This document shows, one piece after another, positions 53,534 through 60,840 of a stretch of DNA of 64,000 nt. The notes beneath the pieces are model-generated. The model ran no database searches. It was not told where the DNA came from and saw only the letters and a list, made by a program, of their open reading frames with translations. Source of the DNA: Flavobacterium zhairuonense (GTDB lineage Bacteria > Bacteroidota > Bacteroidia > Flavobacteriales > Flavobacteriaceae); the NCBI RefSeq assembly GCF_004352915.1, contig NZ_SJSY01000076.1, forward strand, positions 496,001-560,000, given 5' to 3'. The first letter of the stretch is position 1. Each line of letters begins with the position of its first letter. The position numbers and the translations under genes were made by a program.

Positions 53534-53602
53534 ATGGTGAATTGTTAATTGTAAATTATTAATTAACAACTCATAATTCAAAACTCATAACTCATAATTA
53601 CT
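53534..53602. repeat. AT-rich AACTCATAATT repeat between sdhA and sdhB
   Basis: The 69-base gap is made of AATTGTTAATTGTAAATTATTAATT-like and AACTCATAATTC/AACTCATAACTC units, related to those at 3766-3889. It separates two genes that must be co-expressed, so it should be transcribed. Confidence 0.6.
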
Positions 53603-54349
53603 ATGAAACTTTATCTAAAAATATGGCGGCAGTTTGATGCTTCATCTAAAGGAGAAATGACAGATTATGAAATTGATGGAGTATCAGAACATATGTCGTT
53701 TCTAGAGATGCTGGATCTTTTGAATGAATCTCTTATTCAACAAGGTGAACGCGTCATTGAGTTTGATCACGACTGCCGTGAAGGAATTTGCGGGCAATGT
53801 GGCGTAATGATTAACGGAAGAGCTCATGGGCCTTTAAAAAACACTACAACCTGCCAACTTCATATGCGAAGTTTTAAAGATGGCGACACAATTTATATTG
53901 AACCTTTTCGAGCAAAAGCTTTTCCCGTATTGCGCGACTTGAAGATTAACCGTTCTTCATTTGACTCTATAATTTCTTCTGGTGGCTATATTGGCGCGTC
54001 AACAGGTCAGGCGCCTGAAGCAAACAGTATTCCGATATCTTATGAAACTGCCGAAGCTTCTTTTGATGCTGCGGCCTGTATTGGTTGTGGTGCTTGCGTT
54101 GCTACCTGCAAAAATGCGAGTGCGGCTTTGTTTGTTGGTGCAAAAATCACGCACTTGGCTTTGCTTCCACAAGGGAAAATTGAAGCTTCTAAAAGAGTTT
54201 TATCGATGGTAAAACAAATGGATGAAGAAGGTTTTGGAGCTTGTTCTGATACGAGAGCCTGCGAAATAGAATGTCCACAAGGAATTTCGGTGCTTTCTAT
54301 TGCAAAAATGAATTATGAATACACTAAAGCTCTGATACTTAAAAAATAA
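53603..54349 (+). CDS. sdhB: Fumarate reductase/succinate dehydrogenase iron-sulfur subunit
   Basis: The 248-residue protein carries all three cluster motifs. The [2Fe-2S] site is DCREGICGQCGVM plus TTCQLHM (about 57-93). The [4Fe-4S] site is ACIGCGACVATCKNA (about 152-166). The [3Fe-4S] site begins near ACSDTRACEIECPQG (about 212-226), whose last Cys also serves the 4Fe cluster. It passes electrons from the flavoprotein encoded upstream to quinone or another carrier. No membrane anchor gene lies on either side; a terminator follows. Confidence 0.95.
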   Translation: MKLYLKIWRQFDASSKGEMTDYEIDGVSEHMSFLEMLDLLNESLIQQGERVIEFDHDCREGICGQCGVMINGRAHGPLKNTTTCQLHMRSFKDGDTIYIEPFRAKAFPVLRDLKINRSSFDSIISSGGYIGASTGQAPEANSIPISYETAEASFDAAACIGCGACVATCKNASAALFVGAKITHLALLPQGKIEASKRVLSMVKQMDEEGFGACSDTRACEIECPQGISVLSIAKMNYEYTKALILKK

Positions 54350-54358
54350 TAGATAATA

Positions 54359-54392
54359 AACCCGACAGGTTTTAAAAACCTGTCGGGTTTCA
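54359..54392 (+). terminator. Intrinsic terminator after sdhB
   Basis: AACCCGACAGGTTTT and AAAACCTGTCGGGTT form a long perfect palindrome (54359-54389) with a T run. It starts 10 bases past the sdhB stop. Confidence 0.88.
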
Positions 54393-54511
54393 ACCTTTAA
54401 TAAATAACAATTTTCTATTTATTTGCCAAAAAAGAGTTTTCTCAAGCACAAGATTTTCCGCTTTTGCGAATTATATTTGCATGTTGCTATCCAAAAATTA
54501 CCACGCAAATT

Positions 54512-55975
54512 ATGAGAAAAAGTCTGATCCTAATTTTAGTATTCTTATCCTTTTTTAATTGTAAAATTACTGCTCAAAACAAAAAACAAGATTCAAAACC
54601 AAATATCGTAATCATCAATATGGATGATATGGGTTATGGCGACACAGAACCTTATGGAATGACGGGAATTCCTACTCCGCATTTTAATCAGATTGCTCAG
54701 GAAGGAACTCGGTTTACAAATTTTAATGCCGGTCAGGCTATTTGTACTGCCTCAAGAGCTGCCTTGCTGACAGGCTGTTATCCTAACCGAATAGGAATGT
54801 CGGGCGTATTACTTCCGGGCGCAAAACATGCTCTTAATCCAAAGGAAGAAACCATTGCTTCAATGCTAAAAAAAGCGGGGTATAAAACCGCTAATTATGG
54901 CAAATGGCATTTAGGAAACGAAATGCCTTATTGGCCAACAAATTATGGTTTTGACGAGTTTTATGGAATTCCATATTCACATGATGTGTGGCCGATTGAT
55001 TATGATGGTTATTCATTAGTTACAGATCCAAAAGATATGCGTTCGAGCTTTCCTCCTCTTCCTCTTATCAATAATACCAAAGTAATCGACACTATTCGAA
55101 ACATCAAAGAAGCTTCAAAATTAACCACTCTTTTTACTGAAAAAGCTGTTGACTTTATCAAAAGGAACAAAAAAAATCCATTCTTTTTGTACTTGACGCA
55201 TCCATTGCCACATGCTCCTTTAGCAGTTTCAGATAAGTTTAAAGGAAAAAGTGAACTAGGGCTTTTTGGCGATGTTATTATGGAAATTGATTGGTCTATT
55301 GGAGAAATTTTGAAAACATTAGAAAAGGAAGGAATTTCTAAAAATACAGTTCTAATTATTACAAGCGACAATGGTCCTTGGCTTGTTTTTGGCGACAATG
55401 CCGGTTCGTCAGGCGGTTTTAGAGAAGGAAAATCAACAACTAGGGAAGGTGGTACAAGAGTTCCGTTTTTGATTCGCTGGCCCGGAAAAATTGAAGCTGG
55501 AATGGTAAACAGTTCTCTTTTTACTAATATGGATCTTCTGCCAACAATTGCTTCAATTACAGGTGCTTCGTTGCCAGAAAATAAAATTGACGGCTTAAAT
55601 TTTCTTCCGTTATTGACAGGAAAAGCTGATAAAGGACCGCGAGATACTTTTTACTATTATTTTGGAGTTGGAAGCAATAACCTTGAAGCTATTCGCTACA
55701 AACATTGGAAGCTAGTTTTTCCGCATAAGGGAACAACGTATAACAAAAATTTGCCTGGAAAAGATGGTTTTAGAGGCAAAGGCGCGACTGCAGAAGTTCC
55801 GATGGCTTTGTATGACTTGGCACACGATCCCGGCGAAATTCGCGATGTACAAGAATTATATCCTGAAATTGTTCAGCAGATTCAAAAAATAGCCGAAACT
55901 GCACGAGAAGATCTTGGCGATGATTTAACCAATCAAACGGGGAAAAATATTAGAAAGCCGGCAATTGTAAATTGA
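54512..55975 (+). CDS. Arylsulfatase (sulfatase family S1)
   Basis: I start at the ATG at 54512, which gives a signal peptide (MRKSLILILVFLSFFNCKIT); the frame is open 16 codons further. The 487-residue protein has the metal-binding MDDMGYGD (Asp38, Asp39), and Cys78 in CTASRAALLTG is the residue converted to formylglycine by a maturase. GKWHLGNEMPYWP and LTHPLPHAPLAV supply further active-site residues. It removes sulfate esters from carbohydrates or aryl compounds outside the cytoplasm. It is far from the PUL (over 8 kb) and alone, and no maturase gene is seen in the window. Confidence 0.93.
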   Translation: MRKSLILILVFLSFFNCKITAQNKKQDSKPNIVIINMDDMGYGDTEPYGMTGIPTPHFNQIAQEGTRFTNFNAGQAICTASRAALLTGCYPNRIGMSGVLLPGAKHALNPKEETIASMLKKAGYKTANYGKWHLGNEMPYWPTNYGFDEFYGIPYSHDVWPIDYDGYSLVTDPKDMRSSFPPLPLINNTKVIDTIRNIKEASKLTTLFTEKAVDFIKRNKKNPFFLYLTHPLPHAPLAVSDKFKGKSELGLFGDVIMEIDWSIGEILKTLEKEGISKNTVLIITSDNGPWLVFGDNAGSSGGFREGKSTTREGGTRVPFLIRWPGKIEAGMVNSSLFTNMDLLPTIASITGASLPENKIDGLNFLPLLTGKADKGPRDTFYYYFGVGSNNLEAIRYKHWKLVFPHKGTTYNKNLPGKDGFRGKGATAEVPMALYDLAHDPGEIRDVQELYPEIVQQIQKIAETAREDLGDDLTNQTGKNIRKPAIVN

Positions 55976-56052
55976 TAAAGCTGTGAAATGTTAGATGCAA
56001 AAGCTTTTCACGAAGATTTTTTTATTAATAATGGTTCAAACGTATAGTTTGT

Positions 56053-56146
56053 CATTTCGAGGAACGAGAAATCGCACGCGAAACTCGACAAAGATTGATG
56101 ATCATCTTTGCGAAATTACTAGTGCGATTTCTCGTTCCTCGAAATG
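56053..56146. repeat. Perfect 25-bp inverted repeat (CATTTCGAGGAACGAGAAAT family)
   Basis: The arms at 56053-56077 and 56122-56146 are exact reverse complements over 25 bases, with a 44-base loop. A decayed relative lies at 32736-32833. It fills the gap between the convergent sulfatase and DapB-like genes and may serve as a terminator. Confidence 0.88.
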
Positions 56147-56212
56147 AAAAACTATATCTATTTTCTAAAAAAATAGTGCCTTAACACCTTTGTAGTAAAA
56201 ACAAAACCACTA

Positions 56213-56962
56213 TTAAACGGCAAAATAAGGTGATAAAATGTCCTCAAAATTATAAAGGCCTCTTTTCTTGTCTTTTAAATTCTCGGCGACAAAAACGACT
56301 CCATTTCCAAAAGCTTCTCTTGAAATTGATTCGTGAATTAAGCGAACAGTTTGATACGGGAATCCAAAGATAACTTCATGTTTGCCAACTATTCCACCTG
56401 CTCTTACAGAATTTATATTCTCTTTTTCAACATCCAAAGCTTCTGCAATTTTCACTGCTGTTCCTGAAGTTCCCATTTTCTTTTTAAAATGTTCTTCATT
56501 GACTTCAATATCAACCCAAGGTGCAATTTTCTTTAAAAACTTCGCCGCAAACAATAAATAATTTACTCCTAAAGTGATATTTGGTGACCAAAAAACGGTT
56601 GTTTTGTTAGATAATTTTTTAAGTAGCGTTAATTCTTTTTCCTCATAATGTGAGATAGCAGAAATGATTTTTACATTTTTCTGAGCTGCAAATTCGCCAT
56701 AAGCATAAATTCCTTCATTTGAAGAAAAATCGATAATAGCATCAACCGGGTGCTTTTCTAATAATTCTTCAACTTTTGTATTTGTACTAGAATAAATTAA
56801 TCCAGGTTCTTCTGATTCGATTCCTAAAAATTCAGGAACTGACCTGTGTTCTAAAACATTGCTTTGTCTTAAAACCCATTCAAGTGAGAATTTTTTGTTT
56901 TCTAGCAATACTGATGCAACTGATTTTCCAGTTTTCCCGAATCCGATTAGTCCTATTTTCAT
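56213..56962 (-). CDS. DapB-like dihydrodipicolinate reductase family protein
   Basis: The 249-residue protein has a Rossmann N-terminus (MKIGLIGFGKTGKSVASVLL), AIIDFSSNEGI near 80, and a DapB-type C-terminus (GGIVGKHEVIFGFPYQTVRLIHES). The catalytic region reads DIEVNEEHFKKKMGTSGTA. Compared with the usual HHxxKxDAPSGTA it keeps one His and the Lys, but has Phe for the second His and lacks the Asp-Ala-Pro, with one residue fewer. It is also about 15 residues longer than the usual Bacteroidota enzyme. It may be a paralogue with another substrate rather than the lysine-pathway enzyme. It is a single gene. Confidence 0.82.
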   Translation of the reverse strand: MKIGLIGFGKTGKSVASVLLENKKFSLEWVLRQSNVLEHRSVPEFLGIESEEPGLIYSSTNTKVEELLEKHPVDAIIDFSSNEGIYAYGEFAAQKNVKIISAISHYEEKELTLLKKLSNKTTVFWSPNITLGVNYLLFAAKFLKKIAPWVDIEVNEEHFKKKMGTSGTAVKIAEALDVEKENINSVRAGGIVGKHEVIFGFPYQTVRLIHESISREAFGNGVVFVAENLKDKKRGLYNFEDILSPYFAV

Positions 56963-57365
56963 ATATTTTTTAATTTTTGGACGAAATGCCCGTTAGCAGA
57001 AATTGGCATTTTATTGCCGAATAAAAATGATAATTAATAAAACTGTTAATTATCGTCTTTTGCTAAAATAAAAAAAATAGTACAGGAATGCCATCAAAAG
57101 TTTCCTTATTAAACAACAAAAGAAGTACTTAATAAGAATAATAGTGCTAAATTTATTTTTTGCTCTAAATTCATTTTTAAATTATTGTTTTCTAAAAGTT
57201 ATCTTTTTTAACAATCTCTAAATCGTAGACAGGATAAGCCTTACATAATTATATTTCTGTTATTTCTTTAAAAATTAAGAGTAAAAAAAGTGATTTTCAA
57301 GTGTACCACTAAACATATTTTCAGTAGTTTTATCTCGTGATTGTCCCAAACAAAATCAGCATATA
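56963..57365. other. Intergenic region between divergent genes, no gene seen
   Basis: The 403 bases are AT-rich. Two small dyads lie upstream of the DapB-like gene: AAATGCC/GGCATTT (56984-56990 with 57005-57011) and GATAATTAA/TTAATTATC (57029-57037 with 57046-57054). The second is a possible operator. I see no promoter of the consensus type and no coding frame. Confidence 0.6.
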
Positions 57366-57800
57366 ATGGCCTACAATAAGAATGAATTAATGCGTTTTCT
57401 AGACGCCCAAAATAAGCTTTACCTATCGGCGCTGGCTGAAATTAAAAATGGTAAAAAAGAATCTCCTTGGATGTGGTTTGTTTTTCCACAAATTAAAGGA
57501 TTGGGTTCCTGCGATACTTCAAAATTCTATGAAATAAAGAATGCCGATGAGGCTATTGCTTTTTTAGAACATCCAATTCTTGGAAAACATCTTATTGAAA
57601 TCACTTCGGAATTGATAAAAAATGAAGAAAAAACGGCAGAAGAAATCTTTGGAAATCCAGATGATGAAAAACTTCAGTCTTGTCTGACACTATTTGCTAG
57701 TATTCAAAACAGTGAACCTGTATTTCAGGAAGCGCTCCATAAATATTTCGATGGCTCATCTGACTTTCATACACTGCAATTGCTGTACAGTAATTTATAG
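57366..57800 (+). CDS. DUF1810 family protein
   Basis: The 144-residue cytoplasmic protein matches DUF1810: an N-terminal helix (ELMRFLDAQNKLYLSALAEIKNGKK), then the signature SPWMWFVFPQIKGLGSCDTSKFYEI, the helix FLEHPILGKHLIEIT and DDEKLQSCLTLFAS. The family is widespread, has been labelled calpastatin without good reason, and has no established function. It is a single gene ending before a terminator. Confidence 0.87.
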   Translation: MAYNKNELMRFLDAQNKLYLSALAEIKNGKKESPWMWFVFPQIKGLGSCDTSKFYEIKNADEAIAFLEHPILGKHLIEITSELIKNEEKTAEEIFGNPDDEKLQSCLTLFASIQNSEPVFQEALHKYFDGSSDFHTLQLLYSNL

Positions 57801-57838
57801 ACTTTCGCGTTAATTCCTTAAAAATTTATAGATTATTT

Positions 57839-57874
57839 GGCCTGTTTCATTTTTGTGAAACAGGCTTTTTTTGT
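57839..57874 (+). terminator. Intrinsic terminator after DUF1810 gene
   Basis: CCTGTTTCA (57841-57849) pairs with TGAAACAGG (57856-57864) around a 6-base loop, followed by a run of T. Confidence 0.85.
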
Positions 57875-57961
57875 TTTATTTTTAAAATCGAACCTTAAAT
57901 ATTTCTTATTTTTATAGAAACTTGACATCATTAAACAAATAATTTAAAAAAAGTATCCAAA

Positions 57962-58360
57962 ATGCCATTTGTCCGAATTAGTCTTCCGAAAAAACTTTCA
58001 TTGGAAACAAAAAATAATATTTCAGAATCCATTCATCAATCTTTAATCCAGGAATTTAATATTCCAGTTGCCGATTATTTTCATGTAATTGAAGAATTAG
58101 AATCGCATCAAATAAAATATCCTAAAAGCTACCTCGGAATTTCACATTCTGATGAAATAATCTATGTTCAAATAACTGTTGGACAAGGCAGAACGCTGGA
58201 ACAAAAGAAGAAATTGTACCATCAAATCGCCACACAAATTGCCTCAAGTACTTCAATTTTGATCAATAATGTTATTATAGTCCTGTTGGAAAATAATGGT
58301 CAGGAAAATTGGTCCTTTGGAAATGGAGAAATTCAAGAACAAAAGCATTTGAAAAAATAA
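57962..58360 (+). CDS. Tautomerase-superfamily protein
   Basis: The 132-residue protein begins MPFVRISLPKKLS, so the N-terminal catalytic Pro of the tautomerase superfamily (Pro1 after Met removal) is present. It has two beta-alpha-beta halves (ETKNNISESIHQSLIQEF and TLEQKKKLYHQIATQIAS), as in the longer, 4-oxalocrotonate tautomerase/MSAD-like members. NNVIIVLLENNGQENWSFGNG matches the C-terminal loop of this group. It probably acts on a small keto-enol or halogenated acid substrate, which is unknown. It is a single gene. Confidence 0.88.
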   Translation: MPFVRISLPKKLSLETKNNISESIHQSLIQEFNIPVADYFHVIEELESHQIKYPKSYLGISHSDEIIYVQITVGQGRTLEQKKKLYHQIATQIASSTSILINNVIIVLLENNGQENWSFGNGEIQEQKHLKK

Positions 58361-58375
58361 ACAATGTTAGAAACA

Positions 58376-58414
58376 AAAAAAGCCCAATTCATTTATTTTG
58401 AACTGGACTTTGTA
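58376..58414. terminator. Imperfect hairpin between convergent genes
   Basis: AAAAGCCCAATTC and GAACTGGACTTT form an imperfect stem (two mismatches that can pair as G-U) with an A run before it. It lies between the tautomerase and P-type ATPase genes, which converge here. Confidence 0.55.
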
Positions 58415-58425
58415 TTTTCATTCAA

Positions 58426-60426
58426 CTAAAACCTCATCTTCTGAATTCTGACTGCATTTAAAATTGCCAACAACGCCACTCCAACATCTGCAAAAACAGC
58501 TTCCCACATGGTTGCGAGTCCGCCGGCGCCCAGAATCAATACAAAAGCTTTCACGGCAAAAGCCAAAGTTATATTTTGCCAAACAATCTTTTTGGTTTGT
58601 TTTCCAATGTTTATTGCCATTGCAATTTTACTTGGTTTATCATCCTGAATCACGACATCGGCGGTTTCGATAGCTGCATCGCTTCCTAAACCTCCCATTG
58701 CAATTCCGACTGTACTTAAAGCAATTACCGGCGCATCGTTTACCCCATCACCTACAAAAGCGATAGTCTCATTTTTGGCTTTTATTTCGGTGACTTTATT
58801 CACTTTGTCTTCGGGAAGTAAATCTCCAAAAGCTTTAGCAATTCCGAGTTTATCTGCTACAAACTGAACAACATTGGTTTTGTCTCCGCTCAGCATGGTT
58901 AGTTTTACTCCCAACGATTTTAGTTTAGAAACTGTTTCTTTGGCGTCTTCTTTAATTTCATCGGCAATTGTAAGATATCCAGCATATTTTCCTTCAAAAG
59001 CTATAGCAATTGTGGTATAAACAATCGAAGATGGATCGATATCATACGGAATCGAATATTTATCCAAGAGTTTAAAATTCCCAACAAACAACTCTTTTTC
59101 ATTATATACTGCTTTTAATCCGTGTCCAGAAATTTCTTCGATTTCTTTCAATTCTACCGAAGAATCAATTGGTCCAACATGATTATGAATGGCTGTTGCA
59201 ACAGGATGAGAACTTTTATTTTCTAAAACATTCACCAATTTTAAAATTTCATCTTTATTAAATTCAGGTTTTATGATGACTTCTTGAACTTTAAAAACAC
59301 CTTCAGTCATAGTCCCTGTTTTATCAACAACAACATTTTGAATCGTCGAAATACTGTCTAAAAAATTACTGCCTTTAAACAAGATTCCGTTTCTGCTTGC
59401 GGCGCCAATTCCGCCAAAATATCCCAACGGAATACTGATTACTAAAGCACAAGGACACGAAATAACCAAGAAAACCAAAGCGCGGTACAACCAGTCGCTA
59501 AAAACATAATTATCGACAAAAAGCATCGGAATGATACAAATTCCAATTGCAAGAAATACCACAATTGGCGTATAAATTTTAGCAAACTTTCTGATAAACA
59601 ATTCGGCTGGTGCTTTTTTGGTTGTAGCATTTTGTACCAACTCCAAAATTTTAGACAATTTACTGTCGCTGTAAGCCGTTGTAACTTTCACTTCAACAAT
59701 AGTGTTTCCGTTTATCATTCCGGCCAAAACAGTATCTCCTTTCTTTTTTGTATCTGGTTTGCTTTCTCCCGTTAAAGCCGCCGTATTGAATGAAGCAGAA
59801 TCTGATAACAATTCGCCATCCAATCCTAATTTTTCCCCAGCTTTAAGCTGAATAATAGCTCCAATCTGAACGTCTTTGGCTTTGACTTTTAGAGCAACAT
59901 TATTTTCTAAAACATGCACCTCATCGGGGCGCTGATCCAGCAGGCTTTTGATACTCGATTTTGCTCTATTAACTGCCATTCCTTGAAAAGTTTCTCCAAT
60001 CGTATAAAACAGCATAACAGCAACGCCTTCGGGATATTCACCAATGGCAAATGCTCCAATTGTCGCAATGCACATGAGCAAAAATTCAGAGAAAATGTCA
60101 CCTTTGACAATGCTTTCATAAGCTTCTCGAAGAACCGGAAGTCCAACCGGAAGATACGCAATTGCATACCAAGCAATTCTGACATATCCTGTAAACCAAT
60201 CTTGCGGAAAATAGTTGTCAAAACCAATTCCGATAATCAGTAAAACAAAAGATATAATTGACGGCAGAAACAGTTTAAACCAGCTCCCCTCGATATTGTG
60301 TTCATGATCATGACCTCCATGATCGTGTCCGTCATTATCAGAATGCTCGGGTTCGTCATGTGAACAGCAACAGGAAGGTTTCGCTTTATTTTTTGTGTTT
60401 TTTACTTCTTTATCTTGATGTATCAT
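58426..60426 (-). CDS. Heavy-metal P1B-type ATPase (Zn/Cd/Co/Pb type)
   Basis: The 666-residue membrane pump has a Cys/His-rich head (about 15-45: SCCCSHDEPEHSDNDGHDHG) in place of a folded HMA domain, eight membrane helices, SCPCALVISIP (metal-binding CPC, about 323), the phosphorylation site VVDKTGTMTEG (Asp about 372), SSHPVATAI (HP motif), MLSGDK and AFVGDGVNDAPVIAL. The CPC motif with this head fits Zn2+/Cd2+ exporters rather than Cu+ pumps. It exports metal from the cytoplasm to the periplasm, from where the neighbouring Czc-like system would remove it. It lies downstream of that system, 414 bases away. Confidence 0.95.
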   Translation of the reverse strand: MIHQDKEVKNTKNKAKPSCCCSHDEPEHSDNDGHDHGGHDHEHNIEGSWFKLFLPSIISFVLLIIGIGFDNYFPQDWFTGYVRIAWYAIAYLPVGLPVLREAYESIVKGDIFSEFLLMCIATIGAFAIGEYPEGVAVMLFYTIGETFQGMAVNRAKSSIKSLLDQRPDEVHVLENNVALKVKAKDVQIGAIIQLKAGEKLGLDGELLSDSASFNTAALTGESKPDTKKKGDTVLAGMINGNTIVEVKVTTAYSDSKLSKILELVQNATTKKAPAELFIRKFAKIYTPIVVFLAIGICIIPMLFVDNYVFSDWLYRALVFLVISCPCALVISIPLGYFGGIGAASRNGILFKGSNFLDSISTIQNVVVDKTGTMTEGVFKVQEVIIKPEFNKDEILKLVNVLENKSSHPVATAIHNHVGPIDSSVELKEIEEISGHGLKAVYNEKELFVGNFKLLDKYSIPYDIDPSSIVYTTIAIAFEGKYAGYLTIADEIKEDAKETVSKLKSLGVKLTMLSGDKTNVVQFVADKLGIAKAFGDLLPEDKVNKVTEIKAKNETIAFVGDGVNDAPVIALSTVGIAMGGLGSDAAIETADVVIQDDKPSKIAMAINIGKQTKKIVWQNITLAFAVKAFVLILGAGGLATMWEAVFADVGVALLAILNAVRIQKMRF

Positions 60427-60840
60427 TTTTAGAGTTTCAAGTTTCAGGATTCACGTTTTGAATGCCTGAAGTTTTTTGTTTAAATAATGTCCTAAATTTA
60501 AGCAATTTGTAGTAAAGTTTATTACGAGAAAGACACTAAGTTTTTATTTAACTGTGGCGAAATAATCTCGCAAAGACGCAAAGACGCAAAGTTTTTTGCC
60601 ACAGATTAAAAGGATTAAAAAGATTAAAAAAATCCACTAAATCTTTGCTAAATAAAAATCATGTTAATCCTCTTAATCTGTGGCAAAATTTATTCTTCAA
60701 TTGCCTCCAGCTTTAGCTGAAGGTTGAGTAGATTCTATATTAATCTTATAAAATCTGTCTTGCGACTCCGCGTCTTTGCGAGATTCTTCTAACAAAACTT
60801 AGAACCTTAGTAGCTTAGCATCTTAGCATCTTTAAAAAAA
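60427..60840. other. Repeat-filled gap between czcB-like and ATPase genes, no gene seen
   Basis: This region holds one palindromic element nested in another (see 60564-60785) and stretches of AGACACTAAGTTTTT and AGAACCTTAGTAGCTTAGCA, which are further short-unit repeats. No coding frame and no clear promoter were found. Confidence 0.7.
60564..60785. repeat. Nested inverted repeats: GCAAAGACGC element with an inserted CCACAGATTAA element
   Basis: Outer arms AATCTCGCAAAGACGC (60564-60579) and its exact complement (60770-60785) enclose a second inverted repeat with 25-bp arms (60594-60618 and 60664-60688, one mismatch). The outer element belongs to the CGCAAAG family, the inner one to a CCACAGATTAA family whose start is also seen at 36190. 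Confidence 0.85.

Noticed and set aside
54472..54479. TATATTTG as a promoter of the sulfatase gene
   Set aside because: The -7-like box has no matching -33 box at the right spacing.
55009..55398. 129-codon frame antisense to the sulfatase gene
   Set aside because: The sulfatase frame is fully supported by catalytic motifs. The antisense frame has no recognisable features.
56470..56540. Loss of both catalytic His residues in the DapB-like protein
   Set aside because: An ungapped alignment suggested this, but allowing one gap keeps a His and the Lys in register, so I claim only the loss of the second His and the Asp-Ala-Pro.
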